Assembly (NCBI GenBank): GCA_016801845.1
Contig: CM028926.1
Span: forward strand, 7,042,501-7,106,500
Length of the DNA stretch: 64,000 bases
Reading direction: 5' to 3'
From: Polydactylus sextarius
Taxonomy: Eukaryota > Chordata > Actinopteri > Polynemidae
The first letter of the stretch is position 1. Every line of letters begins with the position of its first letter. Both the position numbers and the translations under genes were made by a program. The notes below the pieces were generated by a model. It searched no databases. It saw only the letters and a program-made list of their open reading frames with translations, and was not told the DNA's origin. This document shows, piece after piece, positions 36,620-48,345 of the stretch.

Positions 36620-36999
36620 AAAACTTACACTTAAGGGACTGCATTTACACCTGGTTAGTATGATTTATAATGGGCAGAGGAAAAAAAAAGAACAGACGTG
36701 GTGGTGTGGCACTGCATTATACTGGAAAGAAGACTCTAAATGCTGTCAATTGTAAGAGCTTTTATCTTTTAAAATAAAGACGAAATGACTAATAGAACCG
36801 AAAATGACTCACCTGAATGATGAGATTTGGGAAGGGACAGCGTCATCAGGCAGGAGTGGCAGGAAGGAGAGAGAAGAGGGAGAAGAAACATTAGACAGAA
36901 TATTGGAGCATATAAATAACATATGCTGTCTCTTAACCACTGGAGTGATAAAGACTGGATTGACATTTGATCTAAAATACCTATTGTTTACTGCTGGAC

Positions 37000-37110
37000 A
37001 TTACTGGCAGGAAATAAAGAGACAGACAAGCTTCCTAAAAAGAGCATTTATCAGAGCATGTTGTAATTACATTACAGCCATCATTGTAGGGCTGTAATTG
37101 CCAGATGTAT
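37000..37110. promoter_or_regulatory. Homeodomain inverted repeat in candidate regulatory block
   Basis: An exact 9-bp inverted repeat ATTACAGCC (37071-37079) / GGCTGTAAT (37090-37098) around a 10-bp spacer, preceded by GTAATTAC. ATTA cores in opposed orientation suit paired homeodomain binding. Function inferred. Confidence 0.28.
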
Positions 37111-37224
37111 ATTTAAAAGAAGGAACAGAATAGCCCAGATATAAAGTGAATGTGAACACAACACACAGATAGGAGCAGAGGGAGTAAGCAATTGGGGCTG
37201 AGAGAGTGAAAATGAAGAAAGAAG

Positions 37225-37400
37225 AGAAATCATTAATGCAAATACACCCCAGAAGCCAGAGAGACCGGAGTTATCGGAGGTTACGGCTGTTTTTGGAGGG
37301 TGTTAATTGTTATTCATGATGCTGTTGGCTTGAGCAGGGACTGGGGCTGCTTGTTTTTGAAGTGCTGGATCAGGCAGAGATTTATTGACCATTGCTGGTG
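37225..37400. promoter_or_regulatory. Candidate conserved non-coding element with POU and SOX words
   Basis: POU octamer ATGCAAAT (37236-37243) directly after CATTA, then GGAGTTATCGGAGG and a TTAATTGTTATTCATG segment (from 37303) containing the SOX-type word ATTGTT (37306-37311). Repeat-free with no coding frame of note. Confidence 0.3.
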
Positions 37401-38223
37401 GGGGTACAGGTCCACAGAGGGTTGTCAGTCAAGAGGGAGGAGGACTTGAGGGGGAGAAGGTGGAGGTGGTGGTGACTGGGTCAAGCCTCCAACCTCACAC
37501 CAACTGTATCTTCCTGTACGCCTGTAGCTGTGCTGAATGACCACTTCTGAAAACAGCAGACAAACAGGGGCATCTGCGTCCATCTCATCTATTTCCCTCC
37601 AGTTTTTCAGCACTCGATTTGTTACCACAAATCTCATTGCCAGGAGAAAAATATAAAATAAAATCTTCAAAGCGAAGTTGTTCAGTGAAAATACCACTCA
37701 ACTGAGGCATCTTAAAGGAGACAGACCACTGAGATTGAATTCATCAGTCTTTGTCTGATGAAAAACATTTGACTAGTTTGTATATGTATGTCTGATTACA
37801 TCTACACAGCGGCATGTGTGTGCTTTAGAGTACTGACACAAACGGTCAGCATGCCTGTAACAAAGCATGTGTGTGCACACAGATGGGATGAAATATTTTT
37901 ATGTGTCTCTGTGCTGCTAATTGGAGGCATGCGGCCATGTGTCCCATATATAAGGCCGAGTGCTGAAAGGGTGACAAAGCTGAGCTGCCTGCTCCCTCAA
38001 AACACATGCACGCACACACATACACATGTGGACAGAGTCTGTCAGCAGGCTTGTCACAGCAGAGGACCCCTGACAGTCCCTCATCCACCACTACGACTAC
38101 TGCAGGCCACTAACAGCATTTTCTGCATATTAGCATTACACTCCGAAAATATTTCCTCTCTGGGTCTCCTCGTCTTTCGCAGAGCCAAGCCCAGTAACTA
38201 CAGCAACGTACAGTTACAGTCCA

Positions 38224-38252
38224 GATAGATCGATAGACAGACAGATAGATAG
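38224..38252. repeat. Imperfect (GATA)n/(GACA)n repeat
   Basis: Mixture of GATA and GACA units, typical of fish microsatellites. Confidence 0.85.
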
Positions 38253-39018
38253 AAAGACGGTCAGATGGTCAGTGAAGTGGAGAGTCATTAGAGAGACAGA
38301 GTGAGACACTGAATGGGGGAATGTCAGGGAATGACCTTTTCTCATCCATAAAATAACCTACTTCAAAGGAAACCGAGTCAGGGACAGAGAGAAGTCATGA
38401 ACAGAATCAGAAAGGATAGTCGGGTAGATAAATAAAGAGCTCTGCTGGCTGATAACATGACAGTGGCCCCAGTGTCTTTTTAACCACTGAGCAAATATAC
38501 ATAAGGACAGGCAATATAGCTGGTAGGTAAGGCAGAGAAAAGTCCTGATAAGGAAACTAGAGTAGATTGTATTTGTGTGTCCATGTTGCTGGCCTGTTAC
38601 TAGTATTACTCCGGCTAATCTCTGTGATCTACAAGTCTTAGCAGGGAATTTGGCCTCTCTCACTGTTTGTCTTCACATTAAACTGTTTTAGATTGTGTGC
38701 GTTTTCCAGCAGCCGTATATTTAAAATGGGTCTACCCTGTTTGATTTTGATCAAGGACGGGTCAAATACACAAGCAACATGTCAACAGCATGATCTGTGA
38801 TGAAACCAGCCCATACTACTGACGCAATATGTTCAAATGACAAGTGAAACTTTCTTTAGTGTCTTTTCTTTCTTTTTTTTTACAGCCCATCTCCCGTCTT
38901 TCTGCTTTGTACCCTCCCTGTGTCCCTTTCTTCACATGACCTTGTCTAACCCACCTCTGGGTTTTTTTTTCCTCTGACGGAGGGGCAGCCAGGCAGAATT
39001 TATCCGTCTCAGATCAAA

Positions 39019-39048
39019 GGGGGGTGTGTGGGTGGGGGGCAATGTGGG
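39019..39048 (+). other. G-quadruplex-type motif
   Basis: Four G runs (G6, G3, G6, G3) with loops of 5, 1 and 6 nt fit the standard G3+N1-7 rule on the plus strand. Folding in vivo is not shown by sequence. Confidence 0.6.
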
Positions 39049-40831
39049 CTGACTGAGGAAAGATTGCATATCCAGGCGTGAACCCCAGGACAGGCACACA
39101 GGTCAACAGACTTCCAGCGCTGACACTAGATAGCTTTGACTCACGCACAGCCACATCACAGACAGAGAGATCAGTGGCACACATATTTAAAGATGAAAAA
39201 TACAAAATCAAAACACTATTTGTTCGTGAGGAATATCTAAATACCATCTGAATATTGTGCCTGATTCTCAGCCACCTCCTTCTGCATCCGCTCTTCTTGT
39301 TTTTATGTTGCTTTTGCTCTCACTCCCATCTTCACGACATTGGTCTCAGGGGAATGCCAGTGAGGTGTGAAGAGTGTGATGGGATCATAGGGAGCTGTGG
39401 CCTCCACCAATTACTCAACAATCTGGCCTTGTCCTAATCTTCCTCTGAAAACACCAGGGTTGGAAATGATGCAGAAAACAGCAGGTTGCCCACCAGGCCA
39501 CACAAGCTAATCCTGGTGCACTGGAGTGTGTTGACTCGCTTGCTTTGATAAATACTAATACACTTCTATGTCTCGTGGGTTCGTGTACTCATTCAACGAC
39601 AGCTATGGTCTCCTCAAAGGAGATGTAGATGCTATCAGTAGCTTTGTCCACAGCTGTTTATTTGCTCCCAAGCTAGTATCCTCAGACTAGCTCTTAATAG
39701 GTCAGACAGAGCAAACGACCTTTTAAAAACATTACATACAATACTGAGAATATAATGACTATGTCTTTTCCACACCAACACCAATGCTAGCAGGAATACC
39801 AAACAGAAACTCACATGGGCTTACAGGATGTAAACTTTACCAAGTTACAGAGCCTCTCTTAATGCAAAGTAACATAGCATATAATGTACTTGTATGTATG
39901 AAAAAAATTGAGGTAGGAACCAATTACATTTTGGTCAACATCACTGTGCTTATGCATCAGTCATCGTCTACCCACCAGTAATCTAATGAGAATTAACACC
40001 TCAAAAATAGCTTGTGATTTCCATAAGTTAATCAGGATTGAAAATGACTGATGGCTTTAAAGGCAGCACTAAAAATACTGAGCAGCCCAGAGGCCTGCCT
40101 TTGATCCCAAAGCTCAAATTAAATTGATTCTAACTGTTTCAGACAGCTTCCTCTGTGTCCTTCAGATTCAAACAATGATTTCATCAGGCTCTCATCACAC
40201 GGCTCTGCCTAAAGCTATCTGGATGGAACCCCTGTTTCTTGATCCTTCCTCTGCCAGCAGGAGAAAAATGTCTCTGTCTCTCTGTATAAATAAGTGAAGA
40301 GTGGGGTTAGTCCATCTAAGAGCAGAGCAAATAAATGAATAATAAACGGAAAAAATGAATGTCAGTAAACTTGAGACTACATTATAACAGTTAAGTTACT
40401 GTGTGCAGGAGTGTTTCAGGTGGCTGCTGTGGACATGGTGCTGCCTGCTGTTTGTGCCAGCTCTGCACATCTCTGACAAGTCTAACTCAATCCAAATTCA
40501 GTCATAGCCATACCAGCAATCACCATGGCCACTGTACTTCACAGACAAACATGCAGAGTATTTTTACCCAGGCAATACCATTCCAACCTCACAGCAGCTG
40601 TTCTTCATACTGTGGCTGACACTCACATCTGGTGTCAAGGCTCTGAACAGGCCAACAACAAAGGCTGGTCTCTTCTGTGCTGACACTACACAGAGAGGAA
40701 CGGGCAGCTTTTGGCATACAGTCATTTCAATATAGCCTAAAGGCCACAGTGACCTCTGCCACTCTCTCGACTGAGCACCTGTCCTCAATGTATTGGAGGT
40801 TCTCTCCCATTATAAAGAGAAACGGTATATC

Positions 40832-40845
40832 TTTTTTTTTTTTTT
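40832..40845. repeat. T14 homopolymer
   Basis: Fourteen consecutive T. Confidence 0.92.
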
Positions 40846-41689
40846 AATGGTGGGGATTAAGGCCTCCGTCTCCTCCTGCCTTTCTCTCAACCACCACGCC
40901 TCCTGCACTAAATTACTCCACACAGCATCACTCTGGCTCCCATTAGCCCTTTCAATCTGTCTGCCTTCAGCATGACGAGCCCTGAAGCTATAAGGAATGG
41001 TAATGATCTGTGTATATTCAACATTGTACACCCCCCTCCAAATATCCACCATTGCGAGATATGTCCCACCTTAAAACCTTAGCACTGTATTTAAGATTTG
41101 TTGCATATCTTTGGTAACCTCTAGATGTGCACCGAATTGAAGTAGGCTCTCTGTCTGCTCTGGTGGTGGAGGGGGGGTTTGTCTTCAAGAGGCAATCCTC
41201 AACGCTATCTCGACGGCCTCCTCAGTCTCTGAGTAGACACCCCCATCCATTAGTGACGGAGAAGGGCGGAGATCTTGTAAATTATAGACGAGTCTCACGC
41301 AGTGAACAATAGTGTATCCATTCTGCATTCAGCACCACATCTGCATTCCTCTACAGATCCAGACACAAACTCAACCTTTCACATGATTTTCCTATATATT
41401 GGAACCCAATGGAGATATAAATAAAAGATAAATTTTGTCCTCTCTTTGCTCACAGTAAATCAATATTCCATAAGATTATTGATTAAACACAGGCATAAAA
41501 ATCATTCTATGACTGTTTTGCACTAAAAATAAGAGTTCTAGTTAACAACATGGATTCTAATAAGCAGCCAATTGTGGGCGACATTAAAACAAGACAGATC
41601 GACTGCACACAAGCAGGTGCAGGTTATGAGAACTACAAGCCTGAATCATCTTTGTTACAGTGGACACATCTCGTCTTCCTGCTTGGTGA

Positions 41690-41940
41690 AATATAAATGG
41701 TGATAATTAGAATTCCTCTCTCAGCATCCTTCCCATTAAACTTGCATTAATGAAAGCACGAGATAAAGAGCTGAAATATCCTCTGTCACCCTCATTCTCA
41801 TTTACAGAATGAGGCCAATCAAAAAGCACCATTAGCAATTATTCTTTGCATCTCTGGCACAATATTTTATCTTGTATAATCCTCAAAATGATTTGAATCA
41901 GCTGAACTGGAGTGATGGTATTGGAGACCGACTTTATATC
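41690..41940. promoter_or_regulatory. Candidate conserved non-coding element, one of the strongest
   Basis: Long repeat-free AT-rich block with TAATTAG (41704-41710), the palindrome CATTAATG (41745-41752), ACCATTAGCAATTATTC and TTGAATCAGC words. It has the even, motif-dense texture of vertebrate developmental CNEs and no coding frame. Confidence 0.37.
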
Positions 41941-44039
41941 TATAGTGTGTCCAGCAGTCCTTGCTTGGGATGGATCTTATCCCCTGTGGCCTAAGCCTCA
42001 CTGCTTTACTGCCAGACTGTGACCAATAGATTGTCTTCCAGAAAAGTGAATTTAGGATGAAAAAAGTGAGGAGGATTCAAAGGTAAACTCAGCATGAAGC
42101 CACTTCTACACAGAGCTGCAACATCCCTCCACCCCGGCTTCCCCCACAGTTCAGTTTCAGCTCTCTGTCCCTGCATGTCCATACAATTCAACACAGACAT
42201 GTCATTTTAATCAGCCCCATTCTCTCTAAGCTTTTAACTGGGGAAAGCATTGCTTTTATTTCTATATGAATCATATCAGACTTGATTATGCATTGTGACC
42301 TCCATGACCACCATGTAAAGATGTGTTGGTGACTTGATACTGAAATCAGTAGAATGAGATGCCTTTACTTTTCACAACCCCCTCTTCTTCACTGAGCTAT
42401 ATTCCCTCTAGATGGGCTTTCGTCTAATCCTCAAACACTGTGTACGTGTGTATCCATTAGCAGTGTGGCCTGGAGGCCTTTCTTCCACTTCTAACTGAGG
42501 AGGTAACCCCCATACTCTCCGTGGGGGAGATCAGGTTAATATTATATTGGTGAGGGAGACAACATTTCTTATTTATTGAAAGGCAGTCTAGCATGAAAGA
42601 GTATTTGCAGGAAGGCCAGTGGATTACCTGACCCCATCTCCCCTCCTATCAGATCACACTGGCCCCCAATAACTTCGCGTACCATGTGAGGAGGACAAAG
42701 AGGAGGATGGACAGCAGCTTTTTCAACCCCTCAACCGTCTCGTTGACCGCATTAAAACACTGCTGAATTTGTGACCAACACAATTATTACAGCTACAGGT
42801 TATAAAAAATGTGGGATATTTTACCTGTTTATCTCTATTTATAATCAAATATATATTTGGCATGTATTTATCTGAGTGAAAAACCTAGGAGGAATAATTA
42901 TTTTTGATTCAGATAGCTACACATACATGTAATTCTCAATTTTATATCAGTTTCTATCATTTTATTCTGGCCACTTAAGTTATTTACCACTTACCACTAC
43001 TTCTCATTTGACATTGAAAGAGAGAGGGGCCATGCCCTCGTTTGTTCATGTTGCAGCTTTTAAAAATTGAAAAAACATTTTATCTCTCTGTCTTGGCAGT
43101 TTCAAGGGCCATTGTGAATGACGTACAGGAGACGCACAAAGACAAGAACTACTTAGTCTGACTATCCACTCATGATAGAGAAGAGTGAAATGATGAAGCG
43201 AATGAAGAAGAACAAAGCGGACATCAAGAGAGATAAAGACAGGGGGAGTGAGCATGAAAAAAGGAGAAAGACGAGGTGGAAAAAGTAATCAGGAAGTCTA
43301 TGACCTTGAAATGAACAAAACTTCATTGAGCAAAACAGACTGAGCAGGATAAGAGGTTGTGCGTGAATAAGGTTGATTGTAGAGATGAATTTATGATAGG
43401 GTGTAAAACATGACATAAAGTCTTTGGAAAATACAACACTGAAACCTAACAGAAGCCTGTTCCCTGGTAAGAATAAATCACTTGAGAGAAAGACGTTTTA
43501 TCTTATTAAAAGAGCTAATCAGAGACAGATTAACTTTAACAAACTCCAGAGACAAACAACTGGGGACATATACTGATGCATTGCTGCTTGATGATAGAGA
43601 GGAAAGGTTGTTTTTTTCCTAACTATGCCATCATAGCCTATGTGAATGGGAATGGTGTAAGTGGTGCCAACACAAGGACTCTCTGAATGAGTGTTTTGTA
43701 GAGCACCTGGCACTATAGATGACCCACAGTGGTTAAAACGGCACAAATGAAAGATTGCGATGAGATCTCAACAGCTAGAAGGTATTCCAAAAAGTAGAGG
43801 GGGTTCTGTCGGCTCTCATGTTTCCATGTATTATGTAAAAGCAGTTCTCTGCCCCTTCCACTTCTTTCACTGGTTCCCCTCCAGAGAGTCCCCAGTTCCA
43901 CAGCTGGCCAATGGACCTGACTGCTGTTTGTCCTCTTTTTCCTGTTCGACATGATTCTTTGTCCACATCATAGAAGCCTGCTTGAAGTTTCGTAGTCTCT
44001 TTGTTCCACAGAGCCACTCAGTGGAGAATCAATGCTGAA
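41941..44039. other. Non-coding interval, weak motif blocks
   Basis: Segments around 42390-42560 and 42600-42760 are repeat-free with words such as CGTCTAATCC, TGGATTACC and CTTCGCG and may be weak CNEs. The rest is purine-rich (43190-43290) or featureless. Overlapping frames at 43713-44017 are antisense shadows of one another without a known domain. Confidence 0.45.
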
Positions 44040-44430
44040 CACAGTGTGTCTAGAAATAAATGGCTCTAGGAACACTTTTGTAATAAACACCCCCTGCCAA
44101 TTAGATACTGTTAAGAATTTGCATTTTGAATTACAATGTGCAGAGCAAGACCCTAGGATACGCAGCTATCAAAGCAAAAGCCTGTAATGCTGACTATAAC
44201 AGTGCCACATGCCCTGGCTATATTTCAGCTGTTTGCAAGAATTCAATTTTGATGTTGATAGGAGCAAGAGCATTATCCACTTAGAGTTATTAATTTGGTT
44301 GTTCTCAGGAGGAGCTGAGGGGGGAGGGGGTGGTGCTGATGCTTTCACACTGTAGATCTATAGATATTTACAGGCTCTAATTGATTTGGCCGGTGTGGAT
44401 TCTCAATTGATACGATATTGTGTTGCAGGA
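44040..44430. promoter_or_regulatory. Candidate conserved non-coding element
   Basis: Repeat-free block with CCAATTAG, a POU octamer (44117-44124), GAATTACAATG, AGTTATTAATTTGG, CTAATTGATTTGG and CTCAATTGATAC words; TCAATTGA-like words resemble NK/LHX targets. A G-rich patch (about 44318-44332) interrupts it. No frame of note. Confidence 0.3.
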
Positions 44431-47400
44431 AAGGTATGCATGGATAAGCAGCTGTGTGGTGTTTGTCCTAATGGCTGAGAGAGCAGAGACGAGGGGGGGT
44501 GGCCAAACACTTCTCACTCCTGACCCATATATTTACACCCTTTTGACAGAGCCTCGGGACAAATTCAATAACAGCCACTACAATATTCAGATTGAAGATG
44601 GTAAAGCTGAAGCACTATTCTTAGTAAAAATGATTTGTAAATTAGAGCTTATTTGTGAAAAAATAAATAAATGAAACAACAAAATCAAAAAACATGATTA
44701 ATGGCTTTTAAACCATGTACTCAACAATTCAGTACAAAAACATATTATCTTAGATGAACATGTCCACTGTTTCAACTGCTGTGAGCGCAGAGTAGCTCTT
44801 TGGCTTTGCAGCAAAACAAAACCAGAGCCAAGTGTCTGAGGGTAAAGATAAAACAAAAGCTTAATGAACTGACTGTGCCACTTCGGTTGGTGCTTTTCTG
44901 TACACAAATAGGGTGGGGGCCCTCTCTCCAATTAGGCCTCTGTGTGCACTGTGGCGGGATGATTATCATGTATTTTTCATGTGCCCCCTCCATATTTTAT
45001 GCTTGGCCTGCAGGTCTAACATACAACGCAACATCAGCACCCAAAGAGCCTCACTATGTTGTGTGTATAGTCCCTTACACACAGACACACACAGACACAC
45101 ACACACAGCTTCGATTATTTACCGACACTACATAAATTGCAGGTACGGAAAAACACTCATAAACACAGAGGGTAAAACAATCATGGAGTCACGTCACACA
45201 ATATCACTTGATATCGATTCAGCTGTCAGAGTTATGCACAAAGATGAGGAGTGTACGCACAAATTCTAAATTGAAATAAATAAATTAGGTTAAGTGTATT
45301 TTGACAGGAAGGTAGTAAGAGCACAGGCGCAAGAGGTACTCCTGAATATTTCAACAGAAAACAAAAAGAAGGAGTTGGCAAAGGCATGCCAGATGTCTGA
45401 CGATTTAATGGGGGGTAAATGGAAATCAATCCCTTTCACTGCTCAAGACGCCCAATCATAACACATTGTTTTAATGGTCCCACTGGATAATATCCACATT
45501 ATATGTAGAAGGAAGACGGCTCCACTACTGACTATTATTATACCCAGTGGTTACAAGCAGAGACTGACAGATAAATGCGGAACACTATGCTACACACTTT
45601 GTGAATAACAATTGGACAGACTGTGAAGGTTTAATGTAGAACCTTTACTTCTATGAGGAGGTCTATTGTGTATGGATCTTAGAGGGAAGTGAATTATTTA
45701 TTTCACGGATTTAGTGATGTTCCTAGTTTATCGTGTCTTTGTAATTGTGAAGTCGGCCCAATTTACTGTTGGGGGCAAATAAGAAAACAGCAATGCATGT
45801 TAAACATTTGACACAAAGCTGGAATAACCTCACTGTAGAAACAGAGAAGAGATGGACAAAAAACTTACTCCTATTATGTAATTTCATGTCACCTCTGATC
45901 AAATCTGAATATAAATTCAAAGATGAGGCATTGGATTGTGGAACTATTCAATTAAAAGTTGTTTCTTCTTTTGTTGCTGTTATACCAATAAGGCGTGAGA
46001 CATGCAATGTGTCCTTCAGATGGAAAATATGCTCAGAATTCCATTGCACCTACCTGGATTCTTCACTCATCATGTCAGAATAAAGGAGTCAAAGCAGAGC
46101 ATTTAATGGGAGCCGACACGATAGGGAACTTCATGTCACCAGAGACAACACAGCAAATTAGCTGATAATTAAATTTTTCTCCATTAGGGAAAGAGCAGAG
46201 TAATAACTCACACAGTAGGACTGCTGGTTCCATTAATGTCTCTATTCTCCTCATGTAGGAGGACGAAGGAGCAAGACAGGGATGTCAACAACTCAAAAAC
46301 ACACATGAAGACCGGGGGGAAGAAGGAGGTCACATTCTCATACAATCTTAATGATTGTATAAATAATATGAGATAGACAGGATCCTGTATGTTCACTGTT
46401 TTGCTCAGAGTGCCCTGCATTGTAATGAAAGAGTAAAGTAGCTGTCAGGCTGTGCCATCGATTATCACAGCACTGGCCACTTGTCTCTTTTCAGTACAGG
46501 TGAGGATAATTCTTGGGGACTGTGCACATGTGTTTGCAAGTGTGCATGTATGTGTATGTAATCATCCAGCTGTTGAAGGGGCTTTAGCCTCCAGCTGTTA
46601 GCCTGGTGATGACAGCGGTCCATGGCCCCACCTTCATGCTCAGTGATCCAGGTAATTGCCTCGTCCATCTGACCCCCCTCCCCTCTAGAGGCAACTCTGC
46701 CACCACCACAGCACTCTGACTGAGCTGGCTGTCACAGCGCCAATAAGGACTGGTCCGAGGATGTGCTATTAGCATGGTATGGCTACATACAGCTCTATTA
46801 AGATCACCCAAGCATGTTTTTGTTTTTATCATTATCTAGAGGTGAAAACTAAAGGCAGCAACTGGAAACCAAGATTTAGTTTAAGTCTCATGAAGTTCAC
46901 AAAGTCATTGCATGTGCAACAAAAGGCAAGAAATACATTTAAAGTGGCGTGACCCTCAGCCGTCCCCACTGTCAACCCAGGAAGCAAAGTTCAACGCCTC
47001 CATGTGGCTTTATGACTCTGTGCCTGTAATCTCGAGGACAAAGAGGAGCCTGCTTGTTCCTGCCTTCATCAGAGAAGGTGATTGCACAATCAGCTTTGGC
47101 AAGCTTGTCCTCAACAATTGATGACAAGGAAGAGGAAGATGGGGACTGGAAACACATGCTGAGCCAAACACTTTCCCATCCTCTTCTCCTCAATGCTCCT
47201 CTCTAACAGTCTCTGTGTCTCGCTCTCTCTGTGAGCAGAAACAAGAAAGACCCGGATGATCAGTAATTTCACAGCTGACAGACTTTCCTTTCCCTGATTT
47301 GATGTCATTTGTAAAAAAAAAAAAAGAAGGTAAATCTCTGCTCTACATCTCTCCCCAGTGGGATATAATGCATTCTGTTCGTCTCATTTTCTGGAATACT

Positions 47401-47939
47401 AGGAGTGCACAACAGCAGGCCGATCTCAATTGGGCCAGCCAAGAGGGGTAAAGAAGAGCAAATTGAGGAAAAGTGGAGAATGAAATTAAGACAATAGCTG
47501 TGCGTCTGTCCCCCTGGGCTCACTGATGTGTGTATGTACAGTATGTGTGTGTATAAAATGTAATGGAAGTCAATGGTCTCTGTGCAGTCCATGTGAATAC
47601 AATTAAGGCTTTACTGTCAGTAAACACCTGGACATCTGGCCCTGATTCACAACATCCCATTCTTTACAGAATCCAATTCTTTTCTAACACAACATCTTGT
47701 GTTTATATTTGTGTTGTGTGTGTGTACACATGAGTGTATATACTGTGTTTATACTGTGTGTGTGTGTATTGTACAGCACAGGGTAATTTGTATGCACAAG
47801 CAACACTTCACATCTGTGCTAGTCCTCACTTTCCCACTCTGCACTTGACTGGGTAGCCTGGATATGTCCCAGTTCCCCCAGTAACCCCCTCCCAAACACA
47901 CACAGATACACATACACACACATACACACATTCACCCTA
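44431..47939. other. Long non-coding interval, no gene recognised
   Basis: CA-rich patch near 45078-45108, a small hairpin ATACAATC / GATTGTAT (46340-46360), repeated CCAGCTGTT E-box words near 46568 and 46592, an A13 run (47313-47325) and TG/CA-rich patches at 47700-47770 and 47895-47932. The 104-codon frame at 45769-46083 has no recognised domain. Confidence 0.5.
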
Positions 47940-48110
47940 GAGGGGCTGCGTCAGCTGCGCTGGACTGGGGGATCAATGCCGGGGAAACAGCCTCATAATG
48001 GGCCGGATTAATGATGAAAAATTTGGTGTCATCCAGTGAGCTCCTGGATATTTATCACTGGGGAGGGTGTGTTGCCAATAGGATCCTCTTAGCACCCTCC
48101 TGACCTGGGA
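47940..48110. promoter_or_regulatory. Candidate conserved non-coding element
   Basis: Repeat-free block following CA-rich sequence, with GGATTAATGATG (GGATTA, OTX/PITX-like, 48005-48010) and GGATATTTATCACTG words. No coding signal. Confidence 0.27.
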
Positions 48111-48254
48111 GCTGGTGGCAGGACAAGAGTGCAACTGTGGTTGCTACTGTCTCCAGCTGGAGCCCTAATGGAGGTGCTCTCTGGGGCATTTGCCAAGAGG
48201 AGGATGGATACTCCTAAATGGATACTAGAGCTGTTGCTGCTGTTTTTTATAGGC

Positions 48255-48345
48255 CAGAGCTGCAGCCACGGCTGCCGCGGTTTCTATTTAAGAGGGCATT
48301 TCGCTTTAACGAACTGTCGGCAATCAATCTCACACTCAGGAATGT
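48255..48345. promoter_or_regulatory. Short candidate conserved element
   Basis: Compact repeat-free stretch including GGCTGCCGCGG, TTCTATTTAAGAGG, CTTTAACGAACTG and GGCAATCAATC words with unusually many CpGs for this window. A plus frame (48129-48395) crosses it and has a leucine-rich hydrophobic run, but no splice or domain support. Confidence 0.22.

Larger units (their letters stand above)
35605..36999. other. Non-coding interval with strand-asymmetric and hairpin structures
   Basis: Holds a pyrimidine tract (about 36030-36063), a purine-rich stretch (about 36100-36240) and the alternating purine-pyrimidine hairpin (36541-36619). No gene recognised. Confidence 0.55.
37401..41689. other. 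Long non-coding interval, no gene recognised
   Basis: Contains an imperfect GATA/GACA repeat (38224-38252), a G-quadruplex-type motif (39019-39048), a T14 run (40832-40845) and a left half-site of the REST/NRSF motif (TTCAGCACC near 41329) without the right half. The frame at 37788-38228 (146 codons) has no recognised domain. Confidence 0.5.

Noticed and set aside
37788..38228. 146-codon plus-strand frame
   Set aside because: Crosses CA-rich sequence, has cysteine/histidine runs from repeats and no known domain or splice context.
41329..41350. REST/NRSF-like motif
   Set aside because: Only the left half-site is present; the right half does not fit.
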